The notes: generated from the sequence alone by a model not told the origin. Positions 22,743 to 29,194 are shown, numbered from the stretch's first letter. The stretch: 29,194 nt of DNA from a virus (IMGVR_UViG_3300035698_011864:1-29194); one strand, 5' to 3'. Numbers and translations: made by a program.

Positions 22743-23120
22743 TCATCCTTTGCGTTCTTTGTCACTGTTAAAGATAGGAGCTTCTTGCTTGTCAGCGATC
22801 ATTCCGTCAAGCATGAAGATTTCACTCACCAATACTCCTTTGCTGTTCCATACATATTGTGCAGGCTTATCAACTCGATGCAGCTTCCCGTCACGGTTGT
22901 AGTAACCTTTAATCCTGAGGCGGTCACTTTCGTAGATCTCACGTGTAAAGCCTGTGGATGTCTTGGTGATCTTTACATCGTCTTCAAGGCACTTATAAAG
23001 CTTTTTCTTACGTGTATTAATACATACCTTACAGGCTGGATTGTGGCCACCAGGACTATCTTTCTTTAATCCATAGTGACTTAAAGCTTTGCTTTCTTTA
23101 CATCTGCTGCATTTCTTCAT
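22743..23120 (-). CDS. Zinc-ribbon protein with MORN-like tail, 125 aa
   Basis: The start follows AGGAGATAGACAT. Residues 1-35 hold two Cys pairs (CSRC at 4-7, CKVC at about 30-33) with KALSHYGLKKDSPGGH between, a zinc ribbon known from small phage proteins and HNH relatives. No HNH residues are seen. The second half has RIKGYYNRDGKLHRVDKPAQY and VWNSKGVLVSEIF, the pattern of MORN/YwqK-like beta repeats (YxxDGKLHRxDGPA). Function unknown; DNA or protein binding is likely. The protein at 4725 shares its first half ribbon. Confidence 0.65.
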   Translation of the reverse strand: MKKCSRCKESKALSHYGLKKDSPGGHNPACKVCINTRKKKLYKCLEDDVKITKTSTGFTREIYESDRLRIKGYYNRDGKLHRVDKPAQYVWNSKGVLVSEIFMLDGMIADKQEAPIFNSDKERKG

Positions 23121-23138
23121 ATGTCTATCTCCTAAATA

Positions 23139-23144
23139 TTATTA
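23139..23144 (-). promoter_or_regulatory. -10 box upstream of the zinc-ribbon gene
   Basis: The minus strand reads GGGTATAATAAT about 19 bases before the ATG at 23120, with the ribosome site between. No good -35 element is seen at 16-18 bases. Confidence 0.35.
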
Positions 23145-23270
23145 TACCCTAGTCTCTCTTTTCAGTATGAGAAGATCAAGCTTAATGAGTATTCTAGTCT
23201 CTGAGTCCATGGGTATATTGAAAGCAGAGATAGCTGCCATATAGCTGAGGTACATGAGATCGTAGTTCAT
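23142..23270 (-). CDS. Hypothetical protein, 42 aa
   Basis: Its ATG overlaps the stop of the 12-codon ORF before it (ATGA). The protein is short and amphipathic (MNYDLMYLSYMAAISAFNIP, RILIKLDLLILKRET). Its last codons overlap the TATAAT box of the next gene. Not recognised; supported mainly by the coupled position. Confidence 0.4.
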   Translation of the reverse strand: MNYDLMYLSYMAAISAFNIPMDSETRILIKLDLLILKRETRV

Positions 23271-23305
23271 TGGTCCTCATCCATTACTAAAGTATCCTTA
23301 CTCAT
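23267..23305 (-). CDS. 12-codon coupled ORF
   Basis: MSKDTLVMDEDQ. Its ATG overlaps the TGA of the open frame before it, and its TGA overlaps the next ATG. It could carry ribosomes along the chain of tiny ORFs rather than make a useful product. Confidence 0.25.
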   Translation of the reverse strand: MSKDTLVMDEDQ

Positions 23306-23461
23306 CGTTTCTTCACTGTGGGTCTCTTTCGATTGGTTAAACTATCGTTAGGATGACAGAATGCACCCTTAAAGGTCCGTAAAGGCGTTTGCCTTAGTAT
23401 CCATACTCTGGCAAGGTTTGCGCGTGATGTGGTTGATATTTGGAGTCCGCATCTTACTCAT
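23302..23461 (-). CDS. Small ORF with possible +1 frameshift
   Basis: ATG 23461 overlaps the helicase end and gives 30 residues (MSKMRTPNINHITRKPCQSM, ending AFTDL) to TAA at 23369. The last codons are CTT TAA. A +1 slip of the CTT tRNA onto TTT would continue with KGAFCHPNDSLTNRKRPTVKKR to a TGA at 23302 that overlaps the next ATG. The second frame has no start codon of its own. The CTT-stop arrangement is like the prfB frameshift site, though the SD-like boost is weak (GGA). Without slippage the gene ends at 23369. Confidence 0.4.
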
Positions 23462-24533
23462 CGTTTAATATTGTGCATGCTTCATGCGATAAACGCCCAG
23501 CCCTGAGTTCCGCAGAAGCTTCAACCATGCGCCCTTTATCATACATGAGCTCTAGAGTCCCTTTCTTCTTAAATCGTCTGTTCTTGTGTATTTCATATTC
23601 AGTTATTCCAGTAACAGTATCATAAGGCTTTACTTCAATTACAACTGTTGAGAATCTATTGATTGCTCCCCCCATAATAAGCCTAGCATCTAAAGCTTTA
23701 CCAGTCTTCTTATCGCTTGAGTGCATTTGGGCTGCAATTACAACAGGGAACGATACTTTGTTGATGAGGTTCTTCATGTCACTTAGAAACTTCTCTATCT
23801 GGAAGTAGTGACCATCGGTGCTAGTTGAGCCTGCTGCATATATGTTGGTAAGATAATCAATGACACATACATCGAATGATACATCTGCACCCTCTATATC
23901 CTCCACGATCTTCAGAACTGTCTCAGACTTCGTTGTTCCGTTCCCGCTTAGTTCTGTATCAATAACCATTAATTCTTTGTCTCGGATCAATCTAAGGACC
24001 CTGGTCATTAGTTTTTGTCTATCGTGATCAAGTAAGTCACCATTAAAATGATCAAGAGGATCGAGTCCAAGAAGCACACATGCCACACCATTGTATATGT
24101 CAGTCTTAAATTCCTCATTTGATATAATGAGCGGTCGTTTACCATTCTCAATATAAGTAGCTGCTATATTTACAGCACTTGTGGTTTTACCTTGCCCAGT
24201 ATAAGCACATACTGCGACTAATTGACCTGGTACCATCTTAAAAAAATCATCAAATGCTGGATTGAGGAATGAAGTTGCGTCTTGTAATGACCTTTGATCT
24301 CGTTTCGTGTCTCGAACATAATCATTAAGAATTCTATCCCTATACGCCGTAAATAGGTCATTCGTTATGTCTTTTGTAAGAGCATCAACAGAAGCATTCT
24401 CTTCTTGTAGGAACCTTTCTTTTGCATAATCCCTGTTTGTTTTAGCGTCTTTAACATATGCGGCCTTCTCATCTTGTTTTGCTGCCCTTAAAAACCCATC
24501 TTGTTCTGTTAAGTTTATTAATTCATTAATCAT
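23454..24533 (-). CDS. DnaB-like replicative helicase
   Basis: The 359-residue protein has the RecA-like core of hexameric helicases: Walker A TGQGKTT at 112-118, the LIISNEEF segment after it, Walker B VCVIDYL at 222-228, the Gln/His motif AAQMH at 267-271 and a basic arginine-finger-like end (HKNRRFKKKG at 315-324). The first 90 residues are a charged helical linker; the DnaB N-terminal primase-binding domain is not obvious. It unwinds phage DNA ahead of the polymerase. GGGAG precedes the ATG, which overlaps the initiator stop by 8 bases. Confidence 0.9.
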   Translation of the reverse strand: MINELINLTEQDGFLRAAKQDEKAAYVKDAKTNRDYAKERFLQEENASVDALTKDITNDLFTAYRDRILNDYVRDTKRDQRSLQDATSFLNPAFDDFFKMVPGQLVAVCAYTGQGKTTSAVNIAATYIENGKRPLIISNEEFKTDIYNGVACVLLGLDPLDHFNGDLLDHDRQKLMTRVLRLIRDKELMVIDTELSGNGTTKSETVLKIVEDIEGADVSFDVCVIDYLTNIYAAGSTSTDGHYFQIEKFLSDMKNLINKVSFPVVIAAQMHSSDKKTGKALDARLIMGGAINRFSTVVIEVKPYDTVTGITEYEIHKNRRFKKKGTLELMYDKGRMVEASAELRAGRLSHEACTILNDE

Positions 24534-25368
24534 TTTTAACTCCCATTATCTTGTCTATTTGATCATCTGTTATTGTTTCAGTCGTTTTTGATAGTGATTT
24601 ATGTATGCTTTTAGGTTGTTTCTTAGGTTTCTGGGTTATTCTTACAGGATAAGCATGAGCAAAGCCTGTATGTAATGCATTCTCAATGTCAGCCCGCCAC
24701 TTTTTATCCTTAACTGTGGAAGCTAGACATTTCTGTATGAACTTCATCTCTATGTTAACAAAGTCCCTGGTTAAGTCAGCATCTACCAGGATGTCGAATA
24801 ATCCATGATAGGATTGGTTGTATGTAGGTGATGACGCATGATCAGGATGATCAGCTTTGAAAGTATTGATTATGTCAGCGAGAAGAGTCCTATTATCAGG
24901 AAGTGAAATTATAATTGATGGTGGTTCCTTAAGGACCACATTTCCTGATGACGAAGAGTCTTTAATGGGTATCATCTGGTGATGCCCCCGTATCACATTT
25001 GATGCCCCCTTGGAATCATTGACTATTTTGAATTTAGCTTTAAGTCTTTGTTCAACATTTCCATCCTTATCTTTCCAAGCAGAAACAGGCGTGAAGTAGA
25101 AATTCCAACCATCGCTCCTTCTATCTACTTCTATCATCTTACGTTCTTCTAATACAAGTAGGTGTTTTTTAATAGTATTTTCTGACATTCCTGTATTTCG
25201 GGCTACATTCTTCATTGAGCTCTTCCAATCAGGCTTCTGGCTATATATATATCTGTAGATGTCTCTACCATATACATCAAGATCAACTTCCCATATCTCA
25301 TTAGGTGTTCTAGAGTAGCCCGCCTTATTACTCATCGCTTGTTCTGAATCTATTTTGTTAATACTCAT
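24526..25368 (-). CDS. Winged-helix replication initiator-like protein
   Basis: The frame opens at 25398, but ATG 25368 follows AAGGATTTATA and overlaps the upstream TAA, giving 280 residues. The N-terminal 90 residues hold a winged helix of the replication-initiator type: RDIYRYIYSQKPDW, NVARNTGMSENTIKKHLLVLEER and the wing KMIEVDRRSDGWNFYF. The middle is poorly ordered in sequence; the C-terminal end is basic and ends TDDQIDKIMGVKN. Placed directly before the helicase, it probably binds the phage origin and loads it, as lambda O or DnaD-type proteins do. The origin itself was not found. Confidence 0.78.
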   Translation of the reverse strand: MSINKIDSEQAMSNKAGYSRTPNEIWEVDLDVYGRDIYRYIYSQKPDWKSSMKNVARNTGMSENTIKKHLLVLEERKMIEVDRRSDGWNFYFTPVSAWKDKDGNVEQRLKAKFKIVNDSKGASNVIRGHHQMIPIKDSSSSGNVVLKEPPSIIISLPDNRTLLADIINTFKADHPDHASSPTYNQSYHGLFDILVDADLTRDFVNIEMKFIQKCLASTVKDKKWRADIENALHTGFAHAYPVRITQKPKKQPKSIHKSLSKTTETITDDQIDKIMGVKND

Positions 25369-25565
25369 TATAAATCCTTCATGTTGTTGATTAGACATAT
25401 AAGTAGCTCATTGTGATTCTCAAATATCTCTTGATACATGCTTGCATTGGTTCTGTGAGCCACACTTTTTCCAGCTTCTTCAGTGTAAGGGCAGGATAAT
25501 CCGTAGTCGTAGTAGGTGTCGGAGATAATACTCATGGCTTCAAATAGTTTCTGTCTTGCATTCAT
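25368..25565 (-). CDS. Hypothetical early protein, 65 aa
   Basis: It lies one base behind the ribbon-helix-helix gene, with GAGG about 10 bases upstream, and its stop overlaps the initiator start. It is helical with two Cys (about residues 24 and 56), SIISDTYYDYGLSCPY and IFENHNELLICLINNM. No family is recognised. Confidence 0.6.
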   Translation of the reverse strand: MNARQKLFEAMSIISDTYYDYGLSCPYTEEAGKSVAHRTNASMYQEIFENHNELLICLINNMKDL

Positions 25566-25566
25566 G

Positions 25567-25725
25567 TTACTTAACCTCGTTTTCTAAGTCGATTAAAAGC
25601 TTCGCATGAGCTTTTTTGATTGCTTTTCTTAACAGGAAGCTAATATTGACACCGTTCTTCGTGAGGTCTTTAGCCATGTCGATTTCAGCTTGTGTTACGC
25701 TTGTGTTGATCTGAGTGTGTTTCAT
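25567..25725 (-). CDS. Ribbon-helix-helix (Arc/CopG-like) regulator, 52 aa
   Basis: ATG 25725 follows AAAGGAGAATAGA; the in-frame ATG at 25785 lies upstream of the -10 box and is rejected. After the start comes a short strand HTQINTSV, then helix TQAEIDMAKDLTKNG, a turn VNISFLLRKAIKKAHAKLL, the Arc/CopG fold with the polar strand residues that touch DNA bases. As first gene of the replication operon, with a palindrome over its own promoter, it is likely an autoregulator of early genes. Confidence 0.72.
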   Translation of the reverse strand: MKHTQINTSVTQAEIDMAKDLTKNGVNISFLLRKAIKKAHAKLLIDLENEVK

Positions 25726-25752
25726 TCTATTCTCCTTTAGTGTTCTGAATCT

Positions 25753-25769
25753 ATTATACGATGTCGTAT
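25753..25769 (-). promoter_or_regulatory. Early promoter -10 box overlapped by a palindromic operator
   Basis: On the minus strand TATAAT is at 25758-25753. The palindrome ATACGA-2-TCGTAT (25756-25769) overlaps it. A weak -35 (GACAGT) lies 18 bases away. A repressor binding here would block the replication operon; the ribbon-helix-helix protein is the natural candidate. Confidence 0.6.
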
Positions 25770-25810
25770 GTTTCTTACTGTCCAATCATACCAAGTGGGT
25801 TGGCTTAAAC

Positions 25811-26014
25811 AGAAGCTAATGATGGTTTCAAATTAAAGTATGGAATTACTAGCGGTTACAAGCCTAAGATAAAATATAGGGGCACAACTCAAATTATGCC
25901 CAGCAAAGCTTTTATAAGCAAAGCTTTTATAAGCAAAAACACGATGGTAATGATCGTTATGAATTAAGTGTGGTTGGTAATTCAATTAACTTTGGCGTTA
26001 GTGTTAATCTTTAA
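25811..26014 (+). pseudogene. Plus-strand gene remnant, C-terminal beta part, frameshifted
   Basis: Two overlapping frames carry protein-like sequence. The first reads TEANDGFKLKYGITSGYKPKIKY and RGTTQIMP, then runs through a duplicated AFISK. The second reads NDRYELSVVGNSINFGVSVNL and stops at 26012-26014. There is no start codon upstream. The ending in alternating beta strands resembles the end of a beta-barrel or beta-rich protein. A 15-base duplication sits at the break. No family is named. Confidence 0.45.
25902..25931 (+). repeat. Two tandem copies of a 15-base unit
   Basis: AGCAAAGCTTTTATA occurs twice in a row and is followed by AGCAAA, a partial third copy. It lies in the gene remnant near the frame change. 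Confidence 0.85.
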
Positions 26015-26183
26015 ACAAAGACTTCTTGGATTTCTCATAACTATTGGAAGCAGCCACAGAAGCGACCACGCCAGCTATGGCGACTGAAACGTCGGTACCC
26101 TTATGGTAACCTAGAAATGTTAAACAAACGACCCCAAGCAGACCCAGTAAGCTTCTGCGACATCTAACGATTGGATGATTCAT
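26004..26183 (-). CDS. Holin-like two-helix membrane protein, 59 aa
   Basis: This gene is below the usual ORF length. ATG 26183 overlaps the previous stop and follows GGAGGAAGAGTA, a very strong ribosome site. Residues 12-26 (LLGLLGVVCLTFLGY) and 31-48 (DVSVAIAGVVASVAASNS) are two membrane helices, with a basic start (RCRR) and a basic tail (KSKKSLFKD). The GTDVSVAIAGVVASV second helix matches the pattern of small phage holins. It would form the inner-membrane hole at lysis. No endolysin is seen beside it. Confidence 0.6.
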   Translation of the reverse strand: MNHPIVRCRRSLLGLLGVVCLTFLGYHKGTDVSVAIAGVVASVAASNSYEKSKKSLFKD

Positions 26184-26329
26184 TACTCTTCCTCCTCGTC
26201 CTGCTTCTTGTCATGGCTACCAAACTTCTCTAAGGCTTCACGTATCTTCTTAGCTATACTCTTCTTCGGCTCATTCTTCTTTTCACGCTTTCTACGCTTG
26301 TAATCGTCTAGAGAGATGATGTTGCTCAC
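26183..26329 (-). CDS. Highly charged protein, 48 aa (GTG start)
   Basis: The frame is open from 26473. An AGGA directly touches ATG 26338, too close to be used, but is 9 bases from GTG 26329, which gives MSNIISLDDYKRRKREKK. That start also avoids overlap with the upstream gene. The rest is a run of Lys/Arg followed by Glu (DEEEE). No family is recognised. The coupled stop of this gene feeds the holin-like gene. Confidence 0.55.
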   Translation of the reverse strand: MSNIISLDDYKRRKREKKNEPKKSIAKKIREALEKFGSHDKKQDEEEE

Positions 26330-26330
26330 T

Positions 26331-27029
26331 TTACACATTCCTGTTAAGAGTCTGTTGTATATCAGTCTGTGTTGCTTCAGTGTCCATATCGATACTCTTA
26401 CCGTCCTTTTCTTCTTCTGATGTAAGGTTTTGCTGAAGACGATCAAGGGCCTCTGGGGCAATCCTAGGAACACCTAACACAAGAGACAAGATGTTATTCT
26501 TTTGTCGTGACATGGATGCTCCGTCTTTGCCTTGTAATTCAGCAATCTGCTCTAATATAGCTTCTTTAAGAGATTGAGCATACTCAGGATAGAACAACTC
26601 CAAAGCATCAACTTCAGTTCCTGTTAACGAGCCAGCCCTCATCAGCTCTAGAATATGACCAGGATCTTGAAGCACTCGTACTGACCTGATGAATTTACTC
26701 TTTTCAAAGTCAGAAGGCTCTCGTTCATCAATTCCAAACAAGTCAACACTTAAATTAACTGGAACCGATTGCCTAAGTTGTTCAAAATGCTGAGCCATCT
26801 GAGCTACACGTACATCCCGATCTTCCCCTTCACCTTCAGAAGCGATCTTCAAGATCTTGTCTTCACCTAGTCCTTTATCAATCGCCGCTTTAATCTTGCC
26901 AAAATCAGCTAACTTAAAAGCTGGTTCAAACTTATGTGAACCAAAGTCGTTTTTGATAAATTCACTTATCTCTTTATTAACATTTACTTTTTTAGGACTC
27001 TTGCCTAAATTTAACATCTTTACCAGCAT
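26331..27029 (-). CDS. Virion-type helical protein on the early strand, 232 aa
   Basis: AAGGAGACAAG precedes the ATG. The first 80 residues are charged helices (FGKIKAAIDKGLGEDKI). The region ILELMRAGSLTGTEVDALELFYPEYAQSLKEAI, followed by NNILSLVLGVPRIAPEALDRLQ, resembles a module I know from the C-terminal part of large phage ejection or head proteins. Here it stands alone and on the strand opposite to the other virion genes. It may be a separate structural protein made with the lysis genes. The resemblance is from memory and needs a profile search. Confidence 0.5.
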   Translation of the reverse strand: MLVKMLNLGKSPKKVNVNKEISEFIKNDFGSHKFEPAFKLADFGKIKAAIDKGLGEDKILKIASEGEGEDRDVRVAQMAQHFEQLRQSVPVNLSVDLFGIDEREPSDFEKSKFIRSVRVLQDPGHILELMRAGSLTGTEVDALELFYPEYAQSLKEAILEQIAELQGKDGASMSRQKNNILSLVLGVPRIAPEALDRLQQNLTSEEEKDGKSIDMDTEATQTDIQQTLNRNV

Positions 27030-27119
27030 CTTGTCTCCTTACACTGCATTCAATAATACCAATCCAGTATATATGAGGGATAACCCTCCACGACCCTTAA
27101 TCACAGGAGTGACCTAACC
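27030..27119. promoter_or_regulatory. Divergent spacer between minus block and fibre genes
   Basis: The 90 bases separate two ATGs facing away from each other. On the minus strand GGTATTATTG is a possible -10. A perfect hairpin or operator GAGGG-ATAA-CCCTC lies at 27075-27088. AGTATATATGAG at 27067-27078 also occurs before the GNAT gene (17479-17490), so it may be a second promoter motif. Confidence 0.45.
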
Positions 27120-27461
27120 ATGGGCTCAAAGAGAACACTTACATATTCAGAACTTATAGTGGCAGGAGATATGTCAGAAGACATCACTGGCCCTTCCACT
27201 AATATCCTACACCTAGATCGGGTAGGTTTTCAGTTAGTTTGGACTGGAACACCCACTGGCACCTTTAGTGTCGAGGTCTCCAATGACGAGGAGACTTGGG
27301 CCGCAATGACATTATCTGTAGCTGTGACTGCTGCTGGCAGTGCCGACAATGCCTTTCTGGATATTGAGACGGGTGCCGCATACGTTAGGGTCAAATATAC
27401 CGATACCAGCGGCACAGGCTCATTGGATGCCCACATAGTAGCTAAGAGTATCAGCGGATGA
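27120..27461 (+). CDS. Virion beta-sandwich protein, 113 aa
   Basis: The start follows CACAGGAGTGACCTAACC. The protein is one beta sandwich: NILHLDRVGFQLVWTGTPTG, TFSVEVSNDEETWAAMTL, AYVRVKYTDTSGTGSLDAHIVAKS. This WTGTPTGTFSVxVSND pattern is familiar from small phage decoration or fibre-base proteins. It lies just before the fibre gene and is coupled to it through a 27-codon ORF, so it may cap or hold the fibre. Confidence 0.65.
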   Translation: MGSKRTLTYSELIVAGDMSEDITGPSTNILHLDRVGFQLVWTGTPTGTFSVEVSNDEETWAAMTLSVAVTAAGSADNAFLDIETGAAYVRVKYTDTSGTGSLDAHIVAKSISG

Positions 27462-27541
27462 GTTTGGCTCTCGTTGAAGCGACGAAAATCTGTAACTTGA
27501 CACTAGAGTCCGCCATATCTTGTCTCAAGGAGTTGAAATAA
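27458..27541 (+). CDS. 27-residue coupling ORF
   Basis: Its ATG overlaps the previous stop (ATGA) and its TAA overlaps the fibre ATG (TAATG). It reads MSLALVEATKICNLTLESAI to LKELK. The AAGGAG ribosome site of the fibre gene lies inside it. Exact overlaps at both ends suggest it is translated. Confidence 0.45.
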   Translation: MSLALVEATKICNLTLESAISCLKELK

Positions 27542-28854
27542 TGAGCCAATACGCCAGTGCCTCCGGGTTTAAAGGAACATCCATTGGGTTGGTTGACCCC
27601 ATGACTACACGGGGCGACCTCATTTACAAGAATGCAGCGAGTGCTACGGCCCGATTACCCGTAGGCACCACAGATCAATTCCTAGGTTCAGATGGCACAG
27701 ATAGTGCATGGGCCACGATTTCTCACCTGGTTCTAACTAGTATCGGAACCAAAAGTCACGCAACGATCGATTCGGAGCTTGACGCTAAGCTAGATGACTT
27801 CACCTCTACAACGGACCATGCCTTGGTTCGAACGGATGGAACTTCCGGGGAAGCCGTACAAGATAGTGGAATCATTATCGATGACAGTGACAATATATCC
27901 GGCATTGCTAGTATTACCATCGGTGGCGACGTTGTTTTGAACCGGGATAGTGCAAACGTGCTTCGAACCCCGGATTCTCTTATTGTTGACGGGGATCTGA
28001 CCGTTAGTGGCACGACGACAACAATAAATACAGCCAACCTGGCAGTGGAAGACGCTAATATTCTTATGAATAGTGGTGCAGGTGCCGCACCAGCCGATGA
28101 CGTAGCCGGTCTTTCAATCGAAAGAGGAGCTTCTGGTGCAGATGGTAGCCTTGTCTGGAATGAGACTAACGATCGATTTAAACAAGGACTTGTGGGATCG
28201 GAAGTCGAGATTGTTGATTTAACTGGAACCCAAGTACTTACCAACAAGACGATGACCTCACCAGTACTCAACACTGCCATCTCGGGTACTGCTTTCCTGG
28301 ATGAAGATGATTTAACTAGCGATTCTGCTACTAAAGTCGCGTCCCAGCAGAGCATCAAGGCCTATGTTGATGCTGCAACCCCAGTAGCCGCTACACCCAC
28401 AGCTACTGGATTGGTTAAAGCCCCTAATTCATTCATAAGAATGCAGGGCGGTAATGGCCACGGTAGTACGGCCACTAAAATCCGAAGATTCACCAATACG
28501 GTAACAAGTACGGGATCTAATATCACTTTGACACAAAGTGCCACGGCAGGTGATAAATTCACCATTAACGCAAGCGGTATCTATGCCATCTCTTACTTTG
28601 ATTTATATGATGTCATCAGCCCTTTCGGATTAACCCTTAACAGCACCCAGACAACGACATCAATCGAGAATGTTACCCCCGAGACTGTTAGATTGGCCAT
28701 GGGTTACTCCAACGTCGTCAACCATACAGATACAATCTGTTGGACCGGGCACCTGGATGCAACAGATTATATCTATGCCCACACTTTGGGATCGGCCAGT
28801 ACCAACGCACCTGGCAGGGTAGGTTTCTCTATCGTACAGATCTCAGAAGATTAA
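27541..28854 (+). CDS. Tail fibre protein with C1q-like tip
   Basis: ATG 27541 has AAGGAG 8 bases upstream; a TTG start at 27520 is less likely. Of 437 residues, the first 100 hold repeated beta segments with MTTRGDLIYKNAASATARLPVG, a common phage fibre block. Then come GGDVVLNRDSANVLRTPDSL, DGDLTVSGTTTTINTANLAVED and LTGTQVLTNKTMTSPVLN, typical shaft repeats. After SATKVASQQSIKAYVDAATP and TPTATGLVKAPNSF, the last 130 residues form a C1q/TNF-like jelly roll (FTINASGIYAISYFDLYD to VQISED). The tip would bind the host surface. Its end is repeated at bases 1-104. Confidence 0.85.
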   Translation: MSQYASASGFKGTSIGLVDPMTTRGDLIYKNAASATARLPVGTTDQFLGSDGTDSAWATISHLVLTSIGTKSHATIDSELDAKLDDFTSTTDHALVRTDGTSGEAVQDSGIIIDDSDNISGIASITIGGDVVLNRDSANVLRTPDSLIVDGDLTVSGTTTTINTANLAVEDANILMNSGAGAAPADDVAGLSIERGASGADGSLVWNETNDRFKQGLVGSEVEIVDLTGTQVLTNKTMTSPVLNTAISGTAFLDEDDLTSDSATKVASQQSIKAYVDAATPVAATPTATGLVKAPNSFIRMQGGNGHGSTATKIRRFTNTVTSTGSNITLTQSATAGDKFTINASGIYAISYFDLYDVISPFGLTLNSTQTTTSIENVTPETVRLAMGYSNVVNHTDTICWTGHLDATDYIYAHTLGSASTNAPGRVGFSIVQISED

Positions 28855-28893
28855 ACAAAGGAAATTAAATCATGAGTTTAGACTTAATAAGAA
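28751..28893 (+). repeat. Direct repeat, right copy (fibre end, spacer and MSLDLIR start)
   Basis: This is the second copy of bases 1-138, in the same direction. The 74 identical bases are here at 28792-28865. It has a 5-base insertion before the ATG at 28872. Confidence 0.9.
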
Positions 28894-29194
28894 AAAAATG
28901 ATAAAGAGCAAACCAGCACAGAGATAGAGTCTGATATTGGGGACGCTACTACCAGTACCGCAGGGCTAGTTAAGATACTGCCCGCTATAAGACTAAGTAT
29001 AAGTTCAGGATATGCTATCCCGTCCAATACGGCGATTAACTATGACACAGAGGACTACAAGGTAGGGACTTGGTCCCATACTAGCGGTACTGTGACTATC
29101 CTTGAGACTGGGTTGTACTTATTTGTGGGTTCTATAGAAAGTTCTGGCAACTTTTCCGGAGGTGAGGAGTTTTACCTGAGGCGAGGCAACACCA
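28872..29194 (+). CDS. Second fibre tip module, partial, out of frame at an A7 tract
   Basis: ATG 28872 reads MSLDLIRKK and stops at TGA 28899-28901. The +1 frame then runs open to the window end and is clearly protein: STAGLVKILPAIRLSISSGY, YKVGTWSHTSGTVTILETG and LYLFVGSIESSG, a C1q-like jelly roll as in the gene before. It has no start codon of its own. Six A instead of seven at 28892-28898 would join MSLDLIRKN to DKEQTSTEIE in one frame. So the gene is off by slippage, is frameshifted in translation, or carries a sequence error. The 3' end lies outside the window. Confidence 0.7.

Noticed and set aside
27494-27519. TTGACA at about 27497 as a promoter for the fibre gene
   Set aside because: No -10 box at 16-18 bases, and the bases belong to the coupled 27-codon ORF.
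27756-28358. 200-codon minus-strand frame
   Set aside because: Antisense of the tail fibre gene; composition of a shadow frame.
1-29194. Diversity-generating retroelement for the fibre tips
   Set aside because: No reverse transcriptase and no template/variable repeat pair with A-specific changes is seen; the few repeat differences are not A-biased.
1-29194. Prophage with attachment site
   Set aside because: No integrase, no excisionase and no tRNA fragment in the window.

Overview
The window is a stretch of a tailed double-stranded DNA phage genome. I read it as short-tailed (podovirus-like): it has a large terminase, a portal of about 630 residues, a scaffold, an HK97-fold-like capsid protein, an adaptor, a large nozzle/stabilisation protein and a set of Ala/Gln-rich internal virion proteins, and no tape measure or sheath gene. 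No integrase, RNA polymerase or DNA polymerase lies inside the window, so lifestyle and family stay open. The host is probably a bacterium with ordinary sigma70-type promoters and strong Shine-Dalgarno (SD) use: AGGAGATAG-type ribosome sites precede many genes. I see no tRNA, rRNA, CRISPR array or insertion sequence.

Layout. (1) Bases 1-670: the 3' end of a fibre gene, a zinc-ribbon peptide and an XhlA-like coiled-coil membrane protein. (2) 672-5090: small accessory genes, a metallophosphoesterase, a permuted DNA methyltransferase, two HTH proteins and a GNAT acetyltransferase. (3) 5041-14458: packaging and head genes (terminase, portal, scaffold, capsid with a UUCG terminator), then adaptor and fibre/collar genes. 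(4) 14483-21880: nozzle protein, second GNAT and three internal virion/ejection proteins. (5) 21898-25725, minus strand: an early replication operon read from right to left (ribbon-helix-helix regulator, winged-helix initiator, DnaB-like helicase, zinc-ribbon protein, many tiny coupled ORFs). (6) 26004-27029, minus strand: a virion-like protein, a charged small protein and a holin-like two-helix protein. (7) 27120-29194, plus strand: fibre genes with C1q-like tips, cut by the window end.

The plus-strand late genes and the minus-strand early genes converge near 21.89 kb. A 36-base perfect palindrome inside the last late gene could work as a bidirectional terminator there. The minus block and the fibre genes diverge near 27.07 kb. 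Bases 1-138 and 28751-28893 are near-identical copies of the same fibre 3' end, intergenic spacer and start of the next gene. This suggests a tandem array of fibre modules, possibly continuous across the ends if the genome is circular or permuted.

Most worth checking: the repeated fibre junction and the A7 tract that puts a receptor-binding-type domain out of frame; two late genes whose only sensible start is ATC; a family of promoters GTTTAACC-N16-TATNNN; the 36-base intragenic palindrome; remnants of a NUMOD-like domain and of an unknown plus-strand gene; and a possible CUU-UAA +1 frameshift in the small ORFs behind the helicase. All functions are from reading motifs by eye; no database search was possible.
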